A program made the position numbers and the translations under genes. A DNA stretch of 64,000 nt. Origin: Streptomyces sp. NBC_01465 (GTDB lineage: Bacteria; Actinomycetota; Actinomycetes; Streptomycetales; Streptomycetaceae). Below the pieces are notes generated by a model. That model had not been told where the DNA came from, ran no database searches, and was given only the letters and a program-made list of their open reading frames with translations. Numbering within the stretch: the first letter of the stretch is position 1; the number at the start of each line of letters is the position of its first letter. The stretch covers positions 7,564,001-7,628,000 of the forward strand of contig NZ_CP109467.1 in the NCBI RefSeq assembly GCF_036227325.1. Direction: 5' to 3'. Shown one piece after another: positions 57,539-64,000 of this stretch.

Positions 57539-58000
57539 TCAGGCCTTGGGGATGTCGAAGTAGCGGGTGAGGCCCGAGGCCAGGCCCACGTCACCCGCGA
57601 TCTTGAGCTTGCGCATCATGAACATCGTCACGGGGTTGCCGTTGCCGGAGACCAGCTTGAGGAAGTCCGCGTCGGCCATCATCAGGGTCACGCGCGGCTC
57701 GGCGTTGGAGCGGCCCTCGGTGACCGTGCAGGTGCCGTTCGCAATCGCCGTCTCGTAGACCGCTTCGGTCTCGCCCGCGACCTTCCAGCGGATCATGGCG
57801 TTCAGCGATCCCGTGGCCTCGGGGCGGAACTGACGCTCCATCCGCCCGAAGACCTCCGCCAGGACGCGCGTCCGCAGCTCGCCGTGGGCGATCTCCTTGA
57901 TCTGGGACGCCGAGAGCCCCTTGACGATCTTCGCGAACTCCTGCGGGGACACCGAGGAGAAGTCCAGGGCGGCCAGGTCGTCGATGGAATGGTCTGCCAC
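57539..58000 (-). CDS. SCP2 sterol-carrier-like protein
   Basis: 153 residues. A C-terminal SCP2 domain (about 40-150) has RWKVAGETEAVYETAIANGTCTVTEGRSNAEPRVTLMM and the terminal GDVGLASGLTRYF. It probably binds or presents acyl lipids. Divergent from the acyl-CoA ligase gene, with two operator-like repeats between. Confidence 0.9.
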   Translation of the reverse strand: MADHSIDDLAALDFSSVSPQEFAKIVKGLSASQIKEIAHGELRTRVLAEVFGRMERQFRPEATGSLNAMIRWKVAGETEAVYETAIANGTCTVTEGRSNAEPRVTLMMADADFLKLVSGNGNPVTMFMMRKLKIAGDVGLASGLTRYFDIPKA

Positions 58001-58010
58001 AGCTGCTTCC

Positions 58011-58040
58011 TTACTCTTGAGTAATCTTACTCTGGAGTCA
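58011..58040. promoter_or_regulatory. Tandem TTACTC-type operators in the lipid cluster
   Basis: TTACTCTTGAGTAA (58011-58024) has 6-bp arms and a TT centre. TTACTCTGGAGTCA (58027-58040) is a degenerate second copy, starting 16 nt later. They lie between SCP2 and the ligase, so a TetR/FadR-like lipid regulator may control both sides. Confidence 0.7.
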
Positions 58041-58087
58041 GATTATGGGTGGACGCGTGTACGGGCAAGAGTCGAACTGGAGCCGAC

Positions 58088-60007
58088 ATGGGCGTTCGCA
58101 GAGATCTGAAGCAGGCCAAAAGACACGGAGACCTGGCGCGGCGCGCCACCGTCGACGTCGTCCGCAGGGACGGTGACGGCGCCGTACGGGAAGTGCGCGT
58201 CGCACCCCTCGCCGCACCACCCCTCAGCGGCAGCATCGCCGACATCCCCTTCACCAACGCTGCCGAAGCCCCGGACGCCGTCGTCCTGCGCCGCAAGCAC
58301 CGCGGTCAGTGGCGCGACGTCACCGCTGCCGACTTCGCCCGCCAAGTCACCGACCTGGCCAAGGGGTTGATCGCCGCAGGCCTGGAGCCCGGCGGACGCG
58401 TCGCGCTCATTTCCCGTACGCGCTACGAGTGGACCGTGCTCGACTTCGCCATCTGGGCCGCAGGCGGCCAGAGCGTCCCCGTCTACTCCACCTCCTCCAG
58501 TGACCAGATCGAGTGGATCCTGCGCGACTCCGGCGCCCGCTTCCTCATCACCGAGGGCGGCGAGAGCCCCGCGACGGCCACCGCGAGCTACGCGGACGGG
58601 CTGCGACGCTGGCGCATCGACTTCAACGCCGTCGAGGAACTCACGGCATTAGGGCGGGAGTTGGAGGATGCCGTGGTGACCAAACGGCGCACCGCCCTCA
58701 CCCCGGACACCATCGCCACCGTCTGCTACACCTCCGGCACCACGGGCCGCCCCAAGGGCTGCGCCCTCACCCACGGCAATCTGCACGCCGAGGCCGCCAA
58801 CACCGTCGAGCTCCTGCACCCCCTCTTCAAGGAAGTCACCGGACAGGCCGCGTCCACGGTCCTCTTCCTCCCGCTCGCGCACATCCTCGGCCGCACCATC
58901 CAGATCGCCTGCCTGATGGCCCGCATCGAACTCGGCCACTGCCCCAGCATCAAGCCCCAGGAACTCCGCCCCGAACTCAAGAGTTTCCGGCCCACCTTCA
59001 TCGTCGGCGTCCCGTACCTCTTCGAGAAGATCCACGACACCGGCCGCGCGACCGCCGAGAAGATCGGCCGCGGCGCCTCCTTCGACCGCGCCGACCGGAT
59101 CGCCGTGCGCTACGGCGAGGCGGCCCTCCGCAAATTCACCGGCACGGGCCCCGGCCCCGGACCCCTCCTCACCGCGGGCTGGGCGCTCTACGAACTGCTC
59201 GTCTACCGCCAGATCCGCGCCGAGCTCGGCGGCCGCCTCCGCTACGCCATCAGCGGCGGCTCCCCGCTGGACCGCCGCCTCAACCTCTTCTTCTACGCGG
59301 CAGGCCTGCTCATCTTCGAGGGCTACGGACTGACCGAGACGACCGCCGCAGCCACCATCACCCCACCCCTCAGCCCCCGCCCCGGCACGGTCGGCGTGCC
59401 CGTCCCCGGCACCGCGATCCGCGTCGCCGACGACGGCGAGATCCTCATCAAGGGCGGCATCGTCTTCACCTCGTACTGGAACAACTCGGCAGCCACCGAC
59501 GCCGTGCTGAGCGACGAGTGGTTCGCGACGGGTGACCTCGGCGCGCTCGACGCGGACGGCTACCTCACCATCACCGGCCGCAAGAAGGACATCCTCGTCA
59601 CGTCCGGTGGCAAGAACGTCTCGCCGAGCATCCTGGAGGACCGCCTGCGCAGCCGCCCGCCGATCGGCCAGTGCATGGTCGTCGGCGACAACCGCTCGTA
59701 CATCGCGGCGCTCATCACGCTGGAGCCGGACGCGGTCCGCCACTGGCTGTCCGTACGCAAACGCCCCACCGACACGCCCTTCGCCGCTCTCGCGAAGGAC
59801 CCCGAGCTCCTCGCCGACGTGCAGCGGGCCGTCGACTACACCAACCGGGCCGTCTCGCGCGCCGAGTCGATCCGCAGATTCGCTCTGATCGAGGGGGAGT
59901 TCACCGAGGAGAACGGGCTCCTCACGCCCTCCCTCAAGGTCAAGCGCCAAGCCGTGTCCGCCGCCTACGCCGAAGAGATCGAGGCTCTCTACCATGACCG
60001 CGACTGA
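58088..60007 (+). CDS. Long-chain fatty acid-CoA ligase
   Basis: 639 residues of the ANL superfamily. The P-loop is TVCYTSGTTGRPKGCALTH, A5 is YGLTE, A7 is ATGD, and A8-type KKDILVTSGGKN is followed by the final Lys. It activates fatty acids with ATP and CoA. ATG 58088 was taken over an in-frame upstream codon. It overlaps the GMC oxidase by 14 nt. Confidence 0.92.
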   Translation: MGVRRDLKQAKRHGDLARRATVDVVRRDGDGAVREVRVAPLAAPPLSGSIADIPFTNAAEAPDAVVLRRKHRGQWRDVTAADFARQVTDLAKGLIAAGLEPGGRVALISRTRYEWTVLDFAIWAAGGQSVPVYSTSSSDQIEWILRDSGARFLITEGGESPATATASYADGLRRWRIDFNAVEELTALGRELEDAVVTKRRTALTPDTIATVCYTSGTTGRPKGCALTHGNLHAEAANTVELLHPLFKEVTGQAASTVLFLPLAHILGRTIQIACLMARIELGHCPSIKPQELRPELKSFRPTFIVGVPYLFEKIHDTGRATAEKIGRGASFDRADRIAVRYGEAALRKFTGTGPGPGPLLTAGWALYELLVYRQIRAELGGRLRYAISGGSPLDRRLNLFFYAAGLLIFEGYGLTETTAAATITPPLSPRPGTVGVPVPGTAIRVADDGEILIKGGIVFTSYWNNSAATDAVLSDEWFATGDLGALDADGYLTITGRKKDILVTSGGKNVSPSILEDRLRSRPPIGQCMVVGDNRSYIAALITLEPDAVRHWLSVRKRPTDTPFAALAKDPELLADVQRAVDYTNRAVSRAESIRRFALIEGEFTEENGLLTPSLKVKRQAVSAAYAEEIEALYHDRD

Positions 60008-61742
60008 CCTCACCTACGACTACGACGTGATCGTCGTCGGCTCCGGCTTCGGCGGCTCCGTCTCCGCTCTGCGCCTCACGGAGAAGGGCTACAAGGTCGC
60101 CGTCCTCGAAGCCGGCCGCCGCTTCACCCCCGCCACCCTCCCCAAGAACTCCTGGGACCTGCGCAACTACCTCTGGGCGCCGCGCCTCCGCATGTACGGA
60201 ATCCAGCGCATCCATCTCCTCCGCAATGTCATGGTCCTGGCGGGCGCAGGGGTCGGTGGCGGCTCCCTCAACTACGCCAACACCCTCTATGTCCCGCCGC
60301 CCGCCTTCTTCCAGGACGCCCAGTGGGCCCACATCACCGACTGGGAGGGTGAGTTGAAGCCGTACTACGACCAGGCGCGCCGCATGCTCGGCGTCCGCCT
60401 CAACCCGACCGTCACCGAGGCGGACCGCTACCTCGCCACGACCGCCGAGAAGATGGGCGTCGGCGACAGCTTCCACCTCACTCCGGTCGGAGTTTTCTAC
60501 GGAGACGGCGAGGACGCCGACGGCGAGACGAAGGCCGACCCGGGCGCCACGGTCCCCGACCCGTACTTCGGCGGCGCGGGCCCCGACCGCAAGGCGTGCA
60601 CCGAGTGCGGGGAGTGCATGACGGGCTGCCGCCACGGCGCCAAGAACACCCTCAACGAGAACTACCTCTACCTAGCCGAAAAGGCGGGCGCGGCCGTCCA
60701 CCCGCTCACCACCGTCACCGGGGTCAGGGAGGACGGGCAGGGCGGCTTCGAGGTCACCGTCGTACGGACCGACAAGAAGCGACGCCGCCCGAAGGTGCTG
60801 CGCAGCCGCCGAGTTGTGCTCGCGGCCGGTACGTACGGAACGCAGACGCTGCTCCACCGCATGAAGGACACCGACGCGCTGCCCGCGATACCCGACCGGC
60901 TGGGCGCACTCACCCGCACCAACTCCGAAGCTCTGGTAGGGGCGTTGACGTTCCCGCGCTGCTTCGGAAGCCAGCCCGACTTCACCAAGGGCGTGGCGAT
61001 CACCTCGTCCATCCACCCCAACGCCACCACCCACATCGAGAACGTCCGCTACGGCAAGGGCTCCAACCTGATGGCGCTGCTCTGCGTCCCCCAGTACTCC
61101 CAGAACATCCCCAAGCCGCTCGCCGCGGCCCTCGCCTTCCTCCGCCACCCCGTGATGGTCGCGCGCACGGCCGCGACGCACCGGTGGTCGGAGCGGACCA
61201 TCATCGGGCTCGTCATGCAGACCCACGACAACTCCCTCACGACCCGCCTGCACCGGGGCCGCCTCACCGCCGACCAGGGGCACGGAGCCCCCAACCCCGT
61301 TCACATACCGGAGGGTTGGGAGGCATCACGACTCCTCGCGGCCGAGATCAACGGCTTCGCGGGGACGAACCTGGGTGAGCTCATCAACAAACCGCTGACC
61401 GCGCACTTCCTGGGCGGCTGCCCGATCGGCGCGACCCCGGAGGAGGGCGTCATCGACCCGTACCACCGCCTCCACGGCCACCCGGGGATCTCGGTGGTCG
61501 ACGGCTCGGCGATCTCCGCCAACCTCGGCGTGAACCCCTCGCTCACCATCACCGCGCAGGCCGAGCGCGCGATGTCGCTCTGGCCCAACAGGGGCGAGGA
61601 GGACCGCCGCCCGGACCAGATGGCCCCCTACGCCCGGCTGACGGCGGTCGCGCCGCACACCCCGGCCGTCCCGGACCATGCGTACGGCCGGCTGCTGCTG
61701 CCCATGCCGAAGGTGCGGCGGATCCAGCCGGAGGGGGAGTAG
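59994..61742 (+). CDS. GMC-family oxidoreductase (cholesterol-oxidase-like) with cysteine cluster
   Basis: 582 residues. FAD motif VIVVGSGFGGSVSALRL, GMC signature AGAGVGGGSLNYAN, and the C-terminal SVVDGSAISANLGVNPSLTITAQAERAM with the His-Asn region (HFLGGCPIG). Residues ~203-214, CTECGECMTGC, form a CxxCxxCxxxC cluster that can bind iron-sulfur and is shared with mycobacterial ChoD-like proteins. It overlaps the ligase by 14 nt. Sterol use is only suggested by family. Confidence 0.88.
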   Translation: MTATDLTYDYDVIVVGSGFGGSVSALRLTEKGYKVAVLEAGRRFTPATLPKNSWDLRNYLWAPRLRMYGIQRIHLLRNVMVLAGAGVGGGSLNYANTLYVPPPAFFQDAQWAHITDWEGELKPYYDQARRMLGVRLNPTVTEADRYLATTAEKMGVGDSFHLTPVGVFYGDGEDADGETKADPGATVPDPYFGGAGPDRKACTECGECMTGCRHGAKNTLNENYLYLAEKAGAAVHPLTTVTGVREDGQGGFEVTVVRTDKKRRRPKVLRSRRVVLAAGTYGTQTLLHRMKDTDALPAIPDRLGALTRTNSEALVGALTFPRCFGSQPDFTKGVAITSSIHPNATTHIENVRYGKGSNLMALLCVPQYSQNIPKPLAAALAFLRHPVMVARTAATHRWSERTIIGLVMQTHDNSLTTRLHRGRLTADQGHGAPNPVHIPEGWEASRLLAAEINGFAGTNLGELINKPLTAHFLGGCPIGATPEEGVIDPYHRLHGHPGISVVDGSAISANLGVNPSLTITAQAERAMSLWPNRGEEDRRPDQMAPYARLTAVAPHTPAVPDHAYGRLLLPMPKVRRIQPEGE

Positions 61743-61745
61743 CGG

Positions 61746-62954
61746 TTACGAGGGCCTGCGGCGCTCTTCGAGCTCCGTGGCGCGCAGCACGAGCTCGGTC
61801 GCGAACCGCCGGTCCGGGTCGGAGAGTTGCTCCCCGAAGATGTCCTCCAGAGCGCGCATCCGATAGCGCACGGTCTGGGCGTGGACGCTGAGGTGCTCAC
61901 CGATCTGGGCGGCGGTTCCGCGCGTCGCCAGCCAGGCGTGCAGGGTCTCGACGAGGCGGTCTCGGCGGCTGGGGGTGAGATCGGCGACGGGGGCCAGTTC
62001 GCGCTGGGCGAGCTGGGCGAGGAGGGCCGGGTCGGAGAGCAGCCAGAGGGTGACCATGTGGTCTTCGCATCGGGCTGTCGGCTCGTCTTCGATGATGCCG
62101 GTCTCGATGAGGTCGAGCACCTGCCGCGCCCAACGGAGCGAGTCCGAAGCGCCGGTGAGGGGCACGGAGAGGCCGACGGCCACGTGCACACCGGGGAAGG
62201 ATGCCTCCAGCATCAGCTGTCTTCGCTCGTCGAAGGGGCCGGGAAAGAGGAGGTGGGGCAGCGGTTCGGCGAGGTCGGCCAGGACATCGTTGTCCAGATT
62301 GACCTGGGGTACGCCGCAGGGGGTGCGCAAGGAGACCAGCGTGACCTGCGAGGGGAGTTCCCAGCCCGCCTGCTCGGCGAGGTCGGCGATGGCGTTACGG
62401 GGGACGGGCGACCCGGCGAGGATGAGGTGGAGGAGGCGGCGGCGCAGGGTGTCGGTGTGATCCCCGTCGGCGGTCTTCACCTCCAAGTACCCCTCGCGGG
62501 AAAGGGTTTCGAGCTCGTCGACATAAGTGAGAAGGGCGTCGGCAAAAGTGAGCATCAGGGTGGGGGAGAGGTTGTAGCGCCGGCCGACCTTCTTTGCCCG
62601 GCGCAGGGCGATGCGGGCGCCGAGCCTATAGGCGCCGTGGAGCTGTTCCAGACTGCGTCCCTCGTAAGCCTCGAACCGTCCGAAGCGCCGGCACATCTCG
62701 TCGCGCAGGGTGGAGGGGGCTGTGGGCTCGGCCACCTGGTCCACGAAGACGGAGATGGACTGCTCGACGCCGACACGGATTCCCTGCCCGTACGGCCCTT
62801 CGAGGAGCCGTGCGTACTCGGGGTACGCGCGCGTGACCTCCAGCCCGATCTCCTTGATGAGACTGGGCAGTTCGGGCCGCATGACAGCCGCGAACTCCTG
62901 CGGAAGCGGTCCCAACGGCTCTTCGATGTCCGAGGGTTGTGCAACTCCCGGCAT
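61746..62954 (-). CDS. PucR-family transcriptional regulator
   Basis: 402 residues. The C-terminal PucR helix-turn-helix (LATRGTAAQIGEHLSVHAQTVRYRMRALEDIFG, about 330-365) is preceded by a GGDEF-like/RsbR-type N-terminal region (about 20-300). The end of the GMC gene is 3 nt away (convergent). ATG 62954 has no strong ribosome site; an upstream in-frame ATG would add about 25 residues. The long region upstream holds a CebR-like half-site. Confidence 0.9.
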   Translation of the reverse strand: MPGVAQPSDIEEPLGPLPQEFAAVMRPELPSLIKEIGLEVTRAYPEYARLLEGPYGQGIRVGVEQSISVFVDQVAEPTAPSTLRDEMCRRFGRFEAYEGRSLEQLHGAYRLGARIALRRAKKVGRRYNLSPTLMLTFADALLTYVDELETLSREGYLEVKTADGDHTDTLRRRLLHLILAGSPVPRNAIADLAEQAGWELPSQVTLVSLRTPCGVPQVNLDNDVLADLAEPLPHLLFPGPFDERRQLMLEASFPGVHVAVGLSVPLTGASDSLRWARQVLDLIETGIIEDEPTARCEDHMVTLWLLSDPALLAQLAQRELAPVADLTPSRRDRLVETLHAWLATRGTAAQIGEHLSVHAQTVRYRMRALEDIFGEQLSDPDRRFATELVLRATELEERRRPS

Positions 62955-63001
62955 ACCTAAAACCCCTTGCTCTCCGGCGCCCGGTGGGGGGTGGCCCGAG
63001 G

Positions 63002-63015
63002 GGAGAGCGCTCCCA
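63002..63015. promoter_or_regulatory. CebR-like imperfect site upstream of the PucR gene
   Basis: GGAGAGCGCTCCCA matches the CebR box in 12 of 14 positions; the right half-site is perfect. It may be fortuitous. Confidence 0.3.
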
Positions 63016-63449
63016 TCGGCCGTCAGGTGCATACCAACTTGGGCTGCTGAAGATAGACCAAGCCGGGGCTGGTGGACACAGCTGTGACAGGGCGATGTGC
63101 ATGGGGCATGTATTCGGCCAGGGGCGACCCACCCGGCCGGGAGGGTCCGGGGGAGGGGACCCGGCTTGTCACGCGGCGACAAGAAAATCGTCCCGGTCCG
63201 GGAAAACATGTCACGCGGCAAACAAATACGCCTATGGCATCCTGCGTCCCTTGAGATGAATAGTCGACCGCCCCGACTGTCCTATGTCAAGGGGTTGGCG
63301 GGGGATGATGCGCACTCGATCTACGCCCTTGGGCGAGACGCTCCATCGCAGGTCAGAGGCGAGCGAGGTCGCCAATGACTCGGAGGTTGTTGATCGTTCA
63401 GCGTGAATCGTGCGAGGTGTGTGGGGTTGCCGGGTGAAGAGTGTTCGGT

Positions 63450-63467
63450 GAGTGAAATGTTTCACTC
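63450..63467. promoter_or_regulatory. Perfect 8-2-8 palindrome in the PucR/secreted-protein gap
   Basis: GAGTGAAATGTTTCACTC has 8-bp arms around TG. Operator-like, midway between divergent or same-strand starts; its regulator is unknown. Confidence 0.5.
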
Positions 63468-63635
63468 GATGTGGCAGCGACGGAATGGGGGCGAGGGAAA
63501 TGGTCGGGCGCGGTCGTCGTCCCGAGACCGCAGACGGCAGGTACGCCGGAACGACCGCTGGAGTCCCGGAAGTTGGCGGGATCGCTCCGGTTGTGAAACT
63601 TCGGGCTGCCGAGGCGGAGCGGCGGCCGGCCTAGT

Positions 63636-63917
63636 TCAGGTGGTAGGTGCCGGTGAAGGGGACGACGTGGGGTCGTAGTGTCCCGGCGCCGACCCGGAGA
63701 CGGTGACGGTGCATCCGACGCCGCTGAAGTGCAGAGAGACCCCGGTGATGGAGATGCCCACACCGTTGGGGACCGCGGAGGTGGAGTGGATCGCCGCATC
63801 GTCCGAGTGAGCGGTGAAGGCCGTGCTCGCGGTGGCCGAGGCCGAAGGCATCGCGAGCCCAACAGCGGCGGCGAGCAGAGCACTTACCAGTGCGGCTCTG
63901 CGTGTGGCTTTTGGCAT
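63636..63917 (-). CDS. Small secreted protein of unknown function
   Basis: 93 residues. Signal peptide (ALVSALLAAAVGLAMPSASATAS, cleavage near residue 30), then a Ser/Thr/Gly-rich beta-type mature part (STSAVPNGVGISITGVSLHFSGVGCTVTVSGSAPGHYDP) with one cysteine. Good ribosome site AGGGGA before ATG 63917. It may be a cell-surface or aerial-hyphae protein, but is not a chaplin. Beyond 63917 I see no gene. Confidence 0.65.
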   Translation of the reverse strand: MPKATRRAALVSALLAAAVGLAMPSASATASTAFTAHSDDAAIHSTSAVPNGVGISITGVSLHFSGVGCTVTVSGSAPGHYDPTSSPSPAPTT

Positions 63918-64000
63918 GAGAGTCCCCTCGCGTAATGGTTCTGGTGCATGGCTTCCATGAGAGACGAGCGTGACTGCAGAGACGCTACAAACGTGCTGCA

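Larger units (their letters stand above)
62955..63635. other. Intergenic region with regulatory repeats, no gene seen
   Basis: 681 nt. I see only regulatory-looking sequence: a CebR-like site near 63002-63015, the 10-11-nt direct repeat TGTCACGCGGC at about 63167 and 63209, and the palindrome at 63450-63467. Short reading frames here have no coding signature. The AT content is higher than the rest of the window around 63180-63260. Confidence 0.6.

Overview
The window comes from a Streptomyces-type actinomycete chromosome: very high GC, third-codon GC bias, many GTG starts, ATGA/GTGA start-stop overlaps, twin CBM2 cellulases, PucR, GlxA and ROK regulators, and a DHA2 exporter with a C-terminal extension. 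There are about 60 protein genes and no rRNA, CRISPR array, insertion sequence or prophage that I can see. I read it as ordinary chromosomal arm or flank with several carbohydrate-utilisation islands.

Layout. 1-3.6 kb: the end of a TetR gene, signal peptidase I, proline iminopeptidase, a MarR regulator and a hydrolase. 3.5-11.2 kb: a secreted plant-cell-wall island. A GH5 endoglucanase and a GH6 cellobiohydrolase form one transcription unit, divergent from a GH48 exocellulase, with CebR-type operators between them; a rhamnogalacturonan acetylesterase follows. 11.3-15.9 kb: Nudix, an uncharacterised cupin-like/toroid-like pair, homocysteine methyltransferase and a hydrolase. 16-21.5 kb: GT2-GtrA and GT39 glycosyltransferases with an OmpR-type regulator and histidine kinase. 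21.7-23.9 kb: cold-shock protein, DEAD-box helicase and a small conserved protein. 23.9-28 kb: WYL regulator, NmrA-like reductase, sulfurtransferase, cupin and GlxA regulator. 28-36.3 kb: a secreted unknown, a GH43-CBM13 galactanase-like enzyme, and a ROK/GH2 beta-galactosidase/MFS operon in which every junction overlaps by 4 nt. These probably act together on beta-galactans. 36.4-43.9 kb: alditol oxidase, epoxide-hydrolase-like protein, a BlaI/M56 pair with a double operator facing DedA and two PAP2 genes, a BASS-type transporter and a TetR. 44-52.3 kb: APC permease, amidohydrolase, sarcosine-oxidase-like flavoenzyme, amino-acid permease, DHA2 exporter and an HhH protein. 52.3-56.2 kb: small secreted or conserved proteins, GNAT, an ornithine-cyclodeaminase-like gene and a NodB lipoprotein. 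56.3-62 kb: a lipid-metabolism cluster (acyl-CoA dehydrogenase, SCP2, long-chain acyl-CoA ligase, GMC oxidase) and a PucR regulator.

The most remarkable object is not a protein. In the 315-nt gap at 55224-55538, the minus strand carries every element of a 73-nt tRNA-Glu(UUC), but in circularly permuted order: anticodon arm, T arm, 3' acceptor strand, 8-nt joint, 5' acceptor strand, D arm. The 7-bp acceptor pairs, and U8, A14, G18-G19, A21, U33, a 4-nt variable loop and a consensus T loop are all present. Two further imperfect helices made by the flanks enclose the broken site between the D and anticodon arms. I believe this is a permuted or two-piece tRNA (or tRNA-like RNA), which would be exceptional in a bacterium.
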